A DNA stretch of 64,000 nt from Nostocoides sp. (GTDB lineage: Bacteria; Actinomycetota; Actinomycetes; Actinomycetales; Dermatophilaceae), in NCBI GenBank assembly GCA_016702415.1, contig JADJEA010000024.1, positions 1 through 64,000 of the forward strand, in the 5' to 3' direction. The position numbers and the translations under genes were made by a program. Below are positions 1 to 11,587 of this stretch, one piece after another. The notes beneath the pieces are model-generated. The model had not been told where the DNA came from. It searched no databases and was given only the letters and a program-made list of their open reading frames with translations. Positions within the stretch are counted from its first letter, which is position 1. The number at the start of each line of letters is the position of its first letter.

Positions 1-196
1 GACAGGCTCGGCGCGCGGTGCAGTCACTACGATGAGTGGGCGATGTGGCAAAGGTTGTGCGGCTCGACCATGAAGGACGAGCCCCGTCGACGGTAGAGGA
101 CGGTTCAACGATCCGGCAACTTCGGCAGGGGATTCGCCAGGATGACCTGGACCGCACGCCCGCGGACCAGGCGTGGCCTGGAGAATCCGGATTATT
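1..196. other. Left edge downstream of arc, no gene recognised
   Basis: This stretch lies downstream of the arc stop codon. In other actinobacteria the depupylase dop and then pup and the proteasome subunits usually follow arc. I could not find the dop N-terminal pattern in any frame here. The sequence is in the indel-rich zone, so absence of a recognisable frame is weak evidence of absence. Confidence 0.3.
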
Positions 197-1843
197 TCAG
201 AGATACACAAACAGGCCGGTGCTGGAGATCGTGTCGATCGTCCGCCCGGCTCGGTGCCGGACTGGTGGCTTATGAGGGTGCGGGACGTAGATGATCCGCT
301 CCCCTTTCTTGCCCGAGATCCGCGCCCAGTCGCACTGGGGATTGGTCGTGTTGGGCAGGGTCCTCGTTCTCCTTGAACTCATCGATGCACGAGGAGAGCA
401 GGTGCTCGATCCGGATGCCGCGTTGCCCGGTCGTCAGGAGTCCTTGATCGCGAGCTTCTTGGCGCGGTCCACGACGTTCTGGATCATGGCGCCGGAGTTG
501 AAGTCCTTTGAAATAGAGGATTTCCTTGTCGCCACTGGCAGCTAGGTGACCTCCAGGAAGCGGTTCTCCTCCTGCTCGGAATACACTCGCGCGACCGCGG
601 CCTCGATCATTGCCTCGACCGTCGCGCGGAGCCGTCGTTCCCGGCGAGATCGTCGGCGTGCAGGGGCAGGTCGACGGTCAGGTATTTCCGGAAGATGTCG
701 CGCCGACTCCGCATCCGGTCGCTCGATCTTGATCTTCACATCGAGCCGCCCGGGGGCGCAGGATGGCCGGGTCGATCATGTCCTCGCGGTTCAGGTCGCG
801 CCGATGACGATGACACTCTCCAGTCCTCGACGTCGATCTCGGCGAGCAGCTTCAGGACGATCGTCGTCTCGGACGTCGCTCGACACGCCGGAGCATTACT
901 GGTGCGGAACAGGCCGTCCATCTCGTCGAAGAACACGACCACGGGGTGCCATCATTGGACTTCTCCCGTGCCCGATGGAAGATCAGCCGGATATGCCGCT
1001 CCGTCTCCCGACGTACTTGCTGAGCAGCCCGGACCCTTGATATTGAGGAAGTAGGACTCTCGCCAACGGCTTGCTCCCTCTCGGCGACCAGGGCCAGGGA
1101 CGCCGTGCGACCGCCTTGGCGATCATCGTCTTGCCACACCCGGGTGGGCTGTAGAGGACGCCCTTGGGCGGCTTGAGCTGGTGCTCGGTGAACAGGTCGG
1201 GGTGCAGATAGGGCAACTCGACCGAGTCGCGGATCGCCCCGATTTGCTCCACGCAGTCCGCCGACGTCCTCGTAGGAGATGCCGCCGGGGACCCCCCCGA
1301 GCACGAGATCGGCGACCTCGGCCTTCTCGATGCGCTTCTCGAAGATGAACCCCGAGCGGGGCTCGAGCAGCAAGGCGTCGCCGGATCCCGGACGGGGGCC
1401 TCGCGCAGGAAATGGGCAAGGGGCATACGCGCTCACAAAATGGCGTGGGCGACCACAGCACTCCGGTCCGGTTCCTCGATGAGAGCCCTGACCAGAACTC
1501 ACCCTACCGACCCGCTCGAAGCCGCAGGTCTGGACAATATTGAGAGTCTTCGTTGAGGCGGACCTCGCGTCCGGGCCGTAGGTCGCTGGGCAGGATCGTC
1601 GGGTTAACGGCGACGTGCATTTTGCGGCCACCGGTGAGGATGTCGGCGGTTCCGCCGGCAGGGCCTCCATGACGATGCCGTATGCCGCGGGCGGCTCGCG
1701 AGCCGGTCCACCTCCGCCTTGACCGTCACGAGCTGCTCGCGCGCGCGTCCTTCAGGGTCCGGACAAGCCGGTCGTTCTGGGCGGACATCGTCGCGTGCTG
1801 CGATTGCAGTCGGCGGATCTCCTTTTGCGTCACTGTCGACCAT
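197..1843 (-). CDS. arc: Proteasome-associated AAA ATPase ARC/Mpa, frameshifted
   Basis: This is the ring-forming ATPase that recognises pupylated proteins, unfolds them and threads them into the 20S proteasome. In alternating minus-strand frames the sequence keeps the N-terminal coiled coil (EQLVTVKAEVDRLAS), the OB region (SDLRPGREVRLNE, LLLEPRSGFIFEKR), the Walker A segment (PPGCGKTMIAKAVA near 1110-1150), the Walker B region (FFDEMDGLFRT), and the arginine-rich VKIKIERPDAE-type block. The last residues end in Tyr-Leu, matching the penultimate Tyr that docks into the proteasome. The start is the ATG at 1841-1843 with a GGGAGG ribosome site just upstream. About ten small indels break the frame although the residues between them are conserved, which points to consensus errors. 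The family identification is secure; whether the gene is intact is uncertain. Confidence 0.85.
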
Positions 1844-1910
1844 CCAAACCTCCCTTGAGGGGACCGTGGATCGTTCGGGGCGGCACGACCTCCCCTGACT
1901 GTAACCCGCA

Positions 1911-2934
1911 GTCAGGCAAGACGCGGGGCGGCGCACTCACCGAGCGCGCGACGCGACGGAACCCGCTCCTCGCTGCGGATCCGCTTCCCCCCGAAACCCT
2001 CCTCCGTCCACTCCCGGGTGTCGTCGAGGTCGGCGGACATAGCCCTTGCCCGGGCGGCGCTTGCGCAGCGGCGGCGTCACGCCGGGCGCCAATCGCCGGC
2101 TGCTGATGAGGAAGCCCGTATGCCCGTGCATCCGCTGGGAGGGGCGCACCGCGAGCCCTCGAGATGCGCCAGTCCCGCTGGATCGACTCCCAGGCGTGCG
2201 GGTCGGTGAAGCCCCGTGGTCGCGCAGCGCCTCGGCGACCCGGGACAACTGGGTGGCGGTCGCGACGTAGCAGATGAGAACCCCACCGGGGACGAGGGCC
2301 TCGCCGACGACGTCCAGGCACTCCCACGGGCGGGCATGTCGAGCACGACGGGAATGACGCTGCCGGGTTCCACTGCCGCCGTGGAAGCTGGGCGACCAGG
2401 TCCCCACTGTCACCGGTCCACACGCGGGGTGGTCGACTCCGAAGAACGCGCGGACATTTCCCTGCGCTGATCTGTGCCGGCGCGCCGCTCGAAGGAGTGC
2501 AGGCGGCCCTCCTCGCCGATGGCCCGAAGTAACGATATCGACACAGCACCGGACCCTGTTTTCTCGCCGGCCTCGATGACGACGGCAATTGGGAAGATGC
2601 CTGCACGCGACGATCTGGCCCGCGTCCAGATAGATGACCGCGGGCACCCTCGAGGCATGGACATCACATAGTCGGTCAGGAGGATTGGATCGCGAGGTAC
2701 TCGTGATGCCGGCGGGTGCTGCGGACCGGGTCGAGGCGTGTCGTGGGGGCGCTGATCAGGTCGTCGTGGATGGGAGGAACTGGCGGTGGGTGGAACTCCT
2801 TGCCAGGCCCGAGTGGGTGATCGTGTGCATCCGGCCCTTTGGTGCCGGTCAGTTGCACCCGGTCCCCCCAGTCGGAAGCGTGGTCTCCTGGGTGCAAAGG
2901 TCGGATCGATCGCCGTCATGGTGGGGAAGACCAA
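1911..2934 (-). CDS. trmI: tRNA (adenine-58-N1)-methyltransferase TrmI, frameshifted
   Basis: The enzyme methylates A58 in the T-loop of tRNA using S-adenosylmethionine. Frames read from right to left give an N-terminal beta-barrel (FRLGD, RVQLTGTKG), the TDYVMSMPRG segment, the SAM-binding Rossmann region (VVIEAGEKTGSGA and SLLRAIGEEGRLHSFERR), then ECLDVVGEALVPGGVLICYV and the C-terminal RMHGHTGFLISSRRLAPG. Several single-base indels split these blocks. The gene lies just upstream of arc on the same strand, as in many actinobacterial proteasome loci. The start near 2934 and the stop near 1911 are approximate because of the frameshifts. Confidence 0.82.
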
Positions 2935-4213
2935 TCACGGCCAGATCGCCCGCAAACGCTGGTCACCAGCCCCGGGGCGAGCATGATCCATGCTGATGAC
3001 GGCGATCACCTCGACTGTTGCGCAGACTCGGGCGCGCAGCGATTCCATCCGCTTGGCCCGGGCGGCGCCGTTACGCTCGATGATTTCGTCGCCCGGGCGC
3101 TCGCAATCATCCTGGAGATCGTCCCCGCGGGGACGCCAGCGCCATCGGCACCCTCGACCTCGAGACGGTCATCCCGACCGGCGGGTGCTTCTCCCAGGCC
3201 ATGGGTCAGCCGACTCCGTGACCCCTGCACAGTCAGACCCGGCTGTGGTCGGAGCTGGAGTTCGGCGCACCCGAGCCGTCGTCCCTGCATCGGATGCACC
3301 AGCGTGAAGAACATCCTCGCACTCTGGATGGATTGCGAGACCGGTGGTCACGGTCACCCTTCACGCCGGATGCGCGCAGAGTTGTTCTCCCGAGTGGGAT
3401 CCGCGACGAGGCCTCGAAAGTGCTGGGGTGATGTGCCGCTGGCCGCCCTGGGCGGCGCTCATGCCGTTCCGAAGCTCCAGCACCCCTTTCACCACCACCG
3501 ACGATCGCCTTCTCGACACCCTCTCCGTCGGTCTCGGGAGCGGCGTGCGCGCCCGCCTGGTGGGGCGTCGCAGCAGACATACGGCGGGGACGCTGGAGCG
3601 CAGCGGCGGCAGCCTCGTCGTCGCATCTCCGACGGTCGGGGTGGATTGGCGCATTTGCGGTCGCCTGGGCACGGCTCGCATGCCGAACTGGCGGCAATCA
3701 CGCAGCATCGAGGTCGTTGAGGCCGTGGTCCCGGACTGATCGCCTGGCCTGCGGACGGCGGCGCGTCAGGGGAGGTGCGCAGTCTGGGTCCGGTCAGATT
3801 TGCCGGAGCCTGGTTCACGGTTGTCGGCCCAGCCACTTCTCGACCACATGCGGGCCACGGTGACGTGGGCGCATACCATCGTCACGGCGTCGCCGTCCGC
3901 AGTCCGCCTTCGGCCGATCTAGCGCCCCCGCACTTGGGAATCGCTAAAGCGCCGACCCCGCGCGAATCGCGCGTTGTGACCGAACCCGTCATGGACGGCC
4001 GTTTTCCCCGCCACATCGCCCGGCGCCGCGGCGTGAGCACCTACACCGTCCAGGACTACCCCTGAAATCGGTCTTCGGCAAGACCGGTGTCGTCAGCCGT
4101 GGCTACAACTCGTGGCACGGATCGAGGGGCCGCTGCTGAGGTCGGCGCATTCGCGCTGACGGCCGGGCGCCGTCACTGCCGGCCGAGGGCTTTTCCTGAA
4201 CCCGGGGACGCGG
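2935..4213. other. Unassigned indel-rich interval
   Basis: About 1.3 kb between trmI and the site-2 protease. In related actinobacteria a RecB-family exonuclease gene often sits here, but I could not find its VVDYKTG or FQMKFYA motifs on either strand. Plus-strand fragments such as LDDFVARALAII near 3080, SGGSLVVASPTVGVDW near 3610-3650 and VMDGRFPRHIARRRGVSTYTVQDY near 3990-4060 look protein-like but match no family I can name. Probably one or two genes disrupted by the same indels as their neighbours. Confidence 0.3.
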
Positions 4214-5361
4214 TCACGACGTCGCCGAGCAAACGCCTCTGTAGATCAGAGTGGTGCCACGCGACCCCGGCCGCACCGAAGGCGGGAAGCAGACCGGCGT
4301 GAGGGACCCATTCGCGTCCTCATCGACAACCCAGGCGGCTGGCTGCGGCACGGCGATCGCCAGACACCAGCCCAAGCGGCACCGTTTTCCCGGGAGGCCA
4401 CGGGTCGGGGTCCACCAGGGCGACGGGGGGGTCCCGGAGGCGTCGACGACGAATTTCGGCGGCAGGCCTGTTCGGAGGCAGGTCGGCCAACGTCGCATCG
4501 GAGCGACGGCGACAACGCGGTGAGGACGTCGAGGATGCGCACACTTCCGAAGGCCGTGGTCGCCCGCTCTCACCCGATGGCCTCGCTTGGGCCCCTTTCG
4601 CCAGAGGTGAAATAAAGGCGATGAGCAGCCCCAGCCGGAAGTATATCTCGAGGCTGAGTTCCTCCCCCCGGCACGCCATGGCCTGCCGTGGATGAAACCC
4701 GGCCGCCAGGACCCCCCCACAAAGTGACGGCGATCCGGGGCATAAATTGGGCCAGCTGGCGTCCGTCCCCCCGCGCCCGGGAATCTCGTGACCCGCCAGA
4801 CCAGGGGCCTGGACGATCTGGGGCCTCCGTCGAGCGTGCGGACCGGGAAGGAGATTGAAGAAAGCGCGAGCATCCCTGCTGACAGATAGCTTGAGCCTCC
4901 CGTTGACGAGGAACCGGGGGAACTCCCGCCCTCCATCGAGTCGACGAGGTGGTGCCAGAGAAGCCGGTGAGCGCGGCATTGGCCGCCGGACCAGCTTCAC
5001 CGCGATTGAGAGCACTGCGCACCCGCCGGGCCTTGCGTGAGCGTCCAGGGGCGGTGCCTCCACCCCACAGGTCGGCAACGACATGGGTGAACGGGAAAAC
5101 CCGAACGCGCGCGTTCATCGCGTGGGCGGCCTCGTGGACGAGGACGGCGAGGAGGAGGACCACGGCATACGCCAGGCCGACGGCATGGGCGCGGCCGGTG
5201 CCGAGGTCGGGGCGGTTTCGCAGCCCCTTGCGGGCCGATGAGGGTGACGATGACCGCCGCGAGGATGAGCCACCTCGGCCCCAGATAGACCGTGGAACTC
5301 CGCCGATCGTCGCCAGGCGGAATCCCCGCCCGGCTCGCTGGCCCGGTCCGGTGCCCGCCAC
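4214..5361 (-). CDS. Site-2 protease family (M50) membrane metalloprotease, frameshifted
   Basis: An intramembrane zinc metalloprotease of the M50B type. The HEAAH zinc-binding motif is clear at 5122-5136, inside a hydrophobic stretch (GLAYAVVLLLAVLVHEAAHAM), followed by THVVADLWGG and later FNLLPG and LDGG, the region carrying the third zinc ligand. The C-terminal part (VVDASGTP, then AAWVVDEDANG) resembles paired CBS domains that follow the protease in this family. The start chosen is the GTG at 5359-5361, preceded by AAGGAGG at suitable spacing. The gene is divergent from metH. Several indels interrupt the frame, and the exact stop is uncertain. Substrate unknown; family members in actinobacteria cleave anti-sigma factors or membrane proteins. 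Confidence 0.75.
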
Positions 5362-5458
5362 GCCGGGCTTCCTCCTTCGTCGGCCCGATGTCCCCCCGCA
5401 ACCTATCCTGCCAGCTTCGTTCGACCGCCCGGCTGGGCCAGCCACCGATAATGAGCGC

Positions 5459-8400
5459 ATGCCTGAACGCCCGGATGCCACCGATCGGTTGCGCGCGCAC
5501 TCTCTTGAGTGAGCGCCTCTCTCCGTTCTCGACGGAGCGATGGGCACGCGTGATGATCCAGCGCCACCGCCCTGGGCGCCGACTCCGCGGCGAAGCGCTG
5601 CGCGGAGGGGTCCAGCGATCCTGATCGGCAAAATAACGATCTGCTCTTTGCTCACCCGCAGCTCGAGATCATCGCTTAGCATCCATCGGGAGCACCTGGC
5701 CGTGGGCGCGCACCCCATCTCGACCAACAACCTCAACGCGCAGCGGATCTCCTCGCCGACTACAGGCGCGATGGCGGACCTGGCCGGCGAACTCAACCTC
5801 GCCGCCGTTACGTTTGGCCTGCGAGGAAGCCAACGGACGCCGCACTGGCCGCCGACCCCACCACCCCGCTTCGTCGTCGGCTCCCTCGGCTTCCGACTCA
5901 CAATCGCACCGCCTCGATCTCCCCGGACGTCGGCGATTCCGGTGCGCGCAATGTCAGCCTTCGACGACCTCGTCGAGGCAGCAGGCCGATCAGGCCGCCG
6001 CCCTCGTCGACGGCGGCAATCCATCCCCCCGCCCGTCGAGACGATCTTCGACACCCTCAACGCCCGGCGCAGCGATTTTCGTTCTGGAGACGTTTTTCGA
6101 GCAGCGTGGCCGGCGCTGGCCGGTCATCATCTCCGTGGGACGACGCCTCCGGCCGCGTGGACCCTGCGTCCGGTCAGGACGGCTGGAGCCTTCTCCCTTA
6201 CTGGTGCGCTTCTAGCCGCCGCCCGGGCCGTTTCGCCGTCGGCTTCAACTGCGCCCTGGGCGCGGCCCCGGGATGCGCCCCCTTCGTCGCCGATCTCGCC
6301 CCGCACCGCTGACACCTTTCATCTCTAGCTATCTGAACGCTGGTTTCCTGAACGCCTTCGGCGAGCAGGCGACGCGAGACCGTGCCGCCGAGACCGCGTG
6401 CCGCCGCCCTCGCCGTGAGCGCCCGCCGCGAGCGGCCTGGTCAACCTCGTCGGCGGCTGCTGCGGTTCAGCTCTTTCGAGCACATCGCCAGGCGATCGCG
6501 GCGGCGGCGTCGCGGAGGGTGCCTGCGCGGGGCAGGGGCGGTGGCGCGGATCGCACCGGCGATGCGCCTGTCGGGCGAAACCTCTGGGAAACCCCTGACC
6601 ATCGATGCGGGCAGCCTCTTCGTCAACGTCGGCGAAAGCGGACGCATGCCGTCATCGGATCGGCGCGCTTCCGCAAACTCATCCAGGCCGACGTTGATCA
6701 TCCGGCCGCCCCGTCGGTGGCTCGTCGGCGTGGTCGCAAAGTGGGCGCGTGCGTCACCGACGTCAACATGGACGAGGGCTGATCGACGGGGTCGCGGGGC
6801 TACGGGACCGCTTCCTCTTCAAGCTTCACCGCCTTTCGAACTGGACATCTCCACTGTCCCGGTCAGCGATCGACTCCTCGAAATGGTCGGTCATCGAGGC
6901 CGGGCGCGTCCAGGGCAAGCCGATCGTCAACCGGATCTCGATGAAGGAGGGCGAATGGTTCCGCGCCCAGGCCAAACTCTCCTGCCCGTAACAGGGTGCC
7001 GCGGTCGTCGCCAGTGGGCTCTTCGACGCGTGTTAGCCATGCCGGGACTGGAGCGGCGCTGCGCCATCAGCTGCTTTGGCGTATGACGTCCTCACCTACC
7101 GGCGAGGTCGGATTCCCCGGCCGAGATTATCAGTCATCGATTCCAACATCTGGCGGTGGCGACCGGGATCGAGGAGCCGCGGCAATACGGCAGCGACTTC
7201 ATCGAGGCAACCCGGTGGATTGCTTGGAGACGCCGCGTTGGGGTGCTCGTCTCTGGGCGGTGTCTCCAATGTGTCGTTTCTCCTTCCGCGGCAATAACCC
7301 CTGTCCGGTGAGGCGATCGATCCACGCGGCTCTTCCTGTATCACGCGATCCGCGCCGGAATGGATATGGGGATCGTCAATGCGGGCGCCCTCGTGGTTCA
7401 GCGACGAGATCGATCCTGAGCGGAGCGGATCGAGGACGTGATCCTCAACCGCCGTGACCGGACGACCGACCGGCTGCTGGAGCACGCCAGCGCTTCAATG
7501 TCGCTACCGGACAGGGCGATCCTCCGCAGGCGGCGCTGGAGCGGCGGACGCTGCCCGCCGGCGAACGGATCACCCATGTAAGCTGCTTCAACAAGGGCAT
7601 CGACGACCACGTCGAAGCCGACACCGCGTGCAGACCAGGCTTGATCGCGGCCCGCGGCGGGCGACCCTCGAGGTCATCGAAGGCCCTCTCATGGACGGGA
7701 TGAATGTCGTCGCGGCGATCTCTTCGGGGCTTCGGCAAGATGTTCCTCCCCCAGGTCGTCAAATCCCGTGGCCCGGGTGATGAAAAAGCGCGTCGTTGCC
7801 TATCTCGTGCCCTGCCATCGAGGTTGAGAAGCAGCCTTCGGCGAGGCCGACGGGCGAAGGGAGTCCCGGTCACCGCCACGCTGGCGTGGCGACGTCCACG
7901 ACATCGGTGCAAAAGAACATCGTCGGCGTCGTCCCTCCAGTGCAATAACTACGAAGTCCACGACCTCGGGTGATGGTTATCCCGGCCCAACGTCACCCTC
8001 GACACCGCCTGTGACCTTCGGCGCTGACGCGATCGGTCTCTCCGCCTTCCGCGCTCACGCCCTCCCTCGAGTGATGGTCAATGTCGCGTCGAGATGGAGC
8101 GGCAGGGCTTCGACATCCCCTCCTCATCGGTGGAGCGGACGACGTCGAAGGCCCGGCCACGGCGGTCGTGCGTCGACCAGCGCTACTGTAATGCGGACCG
8201 GTCGTTTCAAAGAAGGACGTCCCCCGGTCGGTTCCCGTTGTCGCCCAGTTGCTTTCTCTGAGGACCACCGGCCCGATCTCGTCGATCTGATCGACCGTGG
8301 AGTATGCCGAGATCCGCGCCCGCCATGGCTGCCGTCGGGGGTGACCGGCCGCCTCTGTCACCGTGGGCTGGACGCCCAGGCCGCCGCCCCGATGACATCG

Positions 8401-9384
8401 CGTTCACCCCGAGTCGATCACAGCGCCGGCCAGACCGGGCATCCAGAATTCATTGATCACCACGACCTCGCGGGACCTGCGCGGCTATCCGGACTGGACG
8501 CCCTCCTTCGCCGCCTGGGAGATGCGCGGTCGCTTCCCCGACCTGCTCAACCACCCTGCGTCCGCCGACGCCGCCCGCCGGCTCTACGCCGACGACGCCC
8601 AGGCGATGCTCGACCGGATGATCGCGGAAAAGTGGGTGCGCGCCAACGGGATCGCCGGAATTTTCCCTGGCCGCGCGGGCTTCGGCGACGACACCGGGGT
8701 GTATGCCGATGCCTCCCGCCGCGAGGTCTGCGCCACGCTGCACCACCTGTGCCAACAGGGCCGCCATCGGCGATGGCGTCCCGAATCGCCTCACTGGCCG
8801 ACTTCGTCGCGCACCAGCCCGAGGCGGGTCCGGACTGGATCCGGGCCTTCGCGGTGACCGCCGGCCTCACCGGGTCCGCGCGATTGGGTGGTGGCCTTGT
8901 GAAGGGGCCGCGCACGCCCACTGCGTAAAGGGGTGATTATCCTTCCTGGAGTCTCTTCGCCGACCGCCTGGCCGAGGCGTTCGCCGAGCGTCTCCGGCAC
9001 CAACTCCTCGTCCGCACCGACCTGTGGGGTATGCCGCGGGTGAAGCACCTCGGAACGACGCCTTGATCGGGAGGCGTATCGCGGCATACGGCCGGCACCG
9101 GGGTATCCCGCCTGTCCCGATCACACCGGAGAAGCAGGTGATCTGGGATCTGCTCGACGTCCACGCCGAGATCTGGATCGAGTTGACCGAGTCCATGGCG
9201 ATGTGGCCAGGGGCGTCCGTCAGCGGCCTTCTATTTCGCCTTTACCCTGCGGGCGCAGTACTTCGTCGTCGGAAGTCGCCTCAGGCGCGATCAGACGTCG
9301 AGAGTCGTAAAGTGCCCGCGGCTGGTCGCTCGCCGTCGCCGGAACGCTGGCTCTTCACCCAATCTCGGGTACCACCCGGGAGTG
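5459..9384 (+). CDS. metH: Cobalamin-dependent methionine synthase MetH, frameshifted
   Basis: The enzyme transfers a methyl group from 5-methyltetrahydrofolate to homocysteine through methylcobalamin. The modules appear in order: homocysteine domain (LDGAMGT near 5530, AVGFNCALGAA near 6235, zinc-ligand GGCCG at 6452-6466), pterin domain (INAGSLFVNVGE-like near 6600, DVNMDEGLIDGV near 6765, VSGGVSNVSFSFRGNNP near 7250), cap domain, cobalamin domain (GPLMDGMNVVG near 7690, DVHDIG with the cobalt-ligating His at 7891-7908), and the AdoMet activation domain (FAAWEMRGRFPDLL near 8510, SMAMWPGASVSG near 9195). Dozens of single-base indels break the frame, yet these catalytic signatures survive. 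The ATG at 5459 gives MPERPDATDRLRA leading into the first domain. The end at 9384 rests on a PGE-stop reading after one indel. Confidence 0.88.
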
Positions 9385-9785
9385 ACCGTATCCCACGCGC
9401 AGATCGGAAGAGGCGGCCGCTTGCTCATGCCCCCGACAGGTGGGGCGTAGTAAGCATCAAGCGCCTTCTTCACCGGTGGCCGGCCACGCCCGGCCTGTCG
9501 ACCAGCAGCCTCCAGGGGTAGCTTACGCACACTCGTTCCACGTCCCTGCGTTGCACTCCGTCGCGTCGCGCATCGCTTCGCAGCCTCTCTCGCCGCCGCA
9601 GGCAACGCTCGTTGTCGCCCCCCGGGGCCTGCGCCAAGCGGGCAAGATCAAGTTCTCGACCACCGTGAGCAGTCCCAGACGGTCGGGGCAAGATCCAGTT
9701 CGGCGCCGGCCTCGCCGCCGACGGCCGGATCAAGTTCCGCTGAGCCCGCATGTCTGGGCTGCAATCTCATGTTCCGGGCTGAGGC
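9385..9785. other. Gap between metH and HAD phosphatase, no confident gene
   Basis: About 400 bases in the indel-rich zone. The plus strand contains three related IKF-type segments ending in a stop near 9742 (GKIKF near 9643, GKIQFGAG near 9690, GRIKFR near 9730), which could be the tail of a small repetitive protein. No start, family motif or ribosome site is convincing. Confidence 0.25.
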
Positions 9786-10494
9786 TCACATTCCGCTGAG
9801 GCGGGCCCCGGACATCAGGTCGCTGAGCCCCCCAGGGGTGTCCAAAGTTCACGAGGGTCGGCAGGTTTCGGGCCCCGTCAGGGCGGCACTGGGACCGTGT
9901 GCGGGACCACCAACGTCGGATAGCCTGCGGCGATCGCGGACGTGGCACTCCGGTCGCGGGAACGTCCTCGATACGGGGACAGTGCTGCGGGCTCGACGCC
10001 CAAAGCGGTCGCCGCCGCCAGATAGGGCTCCGGGTGGGGCTTTCCGTTGATCACGGGGTCGCCACCCCGGATCACCGCGGCGAAGGCATCCTCCGGAAGG
10101 TGGGCGGTGACTGCGGAGGTCAGCGGCGACCACGACATCGAGAGACCAGGGGCACAGGGCACGGCATGCCGGCGCAGGTCGACTCCTCAGAGGTCCTGGG
10201 CACCTTGCTTAATTTGCACGCGCCGTCCGACTCCGGGATCGATGACGCTCGACATGAGCCGGTGGACGATCTCTTCCAGAAATAGGGTCACCGCGGGTGT
10301 TGTCGATGATAAACTGCGCCGACGTCAGGAGGGCATTGCGCCGACGAGCTGATGGGCCAGGTCGTCGCTCCAGGGTCCCGCTGAACTCCGTGACCAAGGC
10401 CTACTCGCTCCTCGATCCAATACGGCTCGGTCGACGCAGGAGATGCGCCGTCCATGTCCCACATCACCGCCGCGGGCAGACCGGGAGCGGGCAT
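9786..10494 (-). CDS. HAD-superfamily phosphatase (beta-phosphoglucomutase-like), frameshifted
   Basis: The N-terminus reads MPAPGLPAAVMWDMDG, carrying the DxD catalytic motif of haloacid dehalogenase phosphatases, followed by EPYWIEE as in the sugar-phosphatase/phosphoglucomutase-like subgroup. Later segments include WSDDLAHQLVG, TSAQFIIDNT, the LVTMSWSPLT motif II region, GKPHPEPYLAAATALGVEP (motif III Lys) and a final LSDLMSGARLSGM. Start at the ATG 10492-10494. It is divergent from the PAC2 gene with 88 bases between. Indels interrupt it at several places. The exact substrate cannot be read from sequence; small phosphorylated metabolites are typical for the family. Confidence 0.75.
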
Positions 10495-10582
10495 GGCACC
10501 GCCCTCCGGAGGTTTGCGACGACTCGGTCGAGCGAGTGGCGCAACCTGGCTCCCACCGAGCTCCCGGTCGTAGGGTGGGCCC

Positions 10583-11516
10583 ATGACGCACGCGGGGAGC
10601 TTTCGAGTGAGCCACCGCCGGCCGGGCCAGCGCGGGCAGACGCCGTGATCGAGCTCGAGCAGCTGCCGCTCCTGCGCGATCCGGTCGCGATTGTCGCTTT
10701 CGAGGTGGAACGACGCCGGCGAGGCGGCCAGTGACGTCGTCGCAGCTACCGGCGGGCGGAGGCCCAGCCGGTCGCCGCGTTCGATCCCGAGGACTATTAC
10801 GACTTCCAGGTCAACTTGCCCCGCGCCGTTCCGAGAGGACGGGCGTCGTCGAGTCCAGTGGCGCACCACGCGCATCTTCCGGGCCCGACCCGACGCGCCG
10901 GGATGCCATTCTCGTCAGCGGGGTCGAGCCGAGTTTCCACACTGGCGCGGGTTCACCATCGAGCTCATGCAGTATGCGCAGGAGGCGGGCGTGACGCTTC
11001 GTCGCCTTCGGTGCCCCCTATGGCCGATGTGGCCCACACCCGCCCGATCCCGGTGATCGCCACTGCCGAGGATTTGACCAGACTTGGTCCTCCACTTGAA
11101 GGATCCCGAGCGCTTCTCTACGAGAGGGGCCGAGGACGGGGATCATCGGGGAATCCTCTCTGGCGGACGCCGCCCACCACGCCGGGATCACGGCGATCTC
11201 GTGTTAAAGGCGTCGTGCCGCACTATGCCGGCTTATCCCCCACGCCGTGAAGGCGAGCCTGGCATTGCTCGACCGGCTCGAAGGATCCCCGGCCACCCGC
11301 CGCCGAAGGGCACGTTGCGGGCCGAGGACGCCACCACCTAGCAGCGCGGCGTCGACGAACTGGGTCTGACCGACGACCGTGCGGCTGACTACGTGTCGAG
11401 GCTGAGAAGCAGGCCCAGGACACCGCCGAACTGCCCGAGGCGAGCGGGGATGCCATCGCGCGAGTCTTTGTTCGAGCGCTATTTGCGGGGCAGAACCCCA
11501 ACCCCGGCTCCGTCTG
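10583..11516 (+). CDS. PAC2 family protein, frameshifted
   Basis: Related to the proteasome assembly chaperone 2 superfamily, found in actinobacteria next to mshC and proteasome-region genes; its role in bacteria is not settled. Readable blocks are IELEQLPLLRDPVAIVAFE near 10650, AAFDPEDYYDFQVN near 10780, RRVQWRTTRIFRARPDAPG near 10850, ILVSGVEPSF near 10910, IELMQYAQEAGVT near 10960, ADVAHTRPIPV near 11030 and the C-terminal ERYLRGQNPNPGSV ending at the TGA 11514-11516. The ATG at 10583 gives MTHAGSFRVSHRR. At least six indels lie inside. Family assignment rests on block order rather than one continuous frame. Confidence 0.72.
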
Positions 11517-11587
11517 ACCCCTGCCGTCGCCTGACCTCGTTGTCGCCTGACTCCCGCCGCGATCCTTGTGGACCGCGCGGCGATCGG

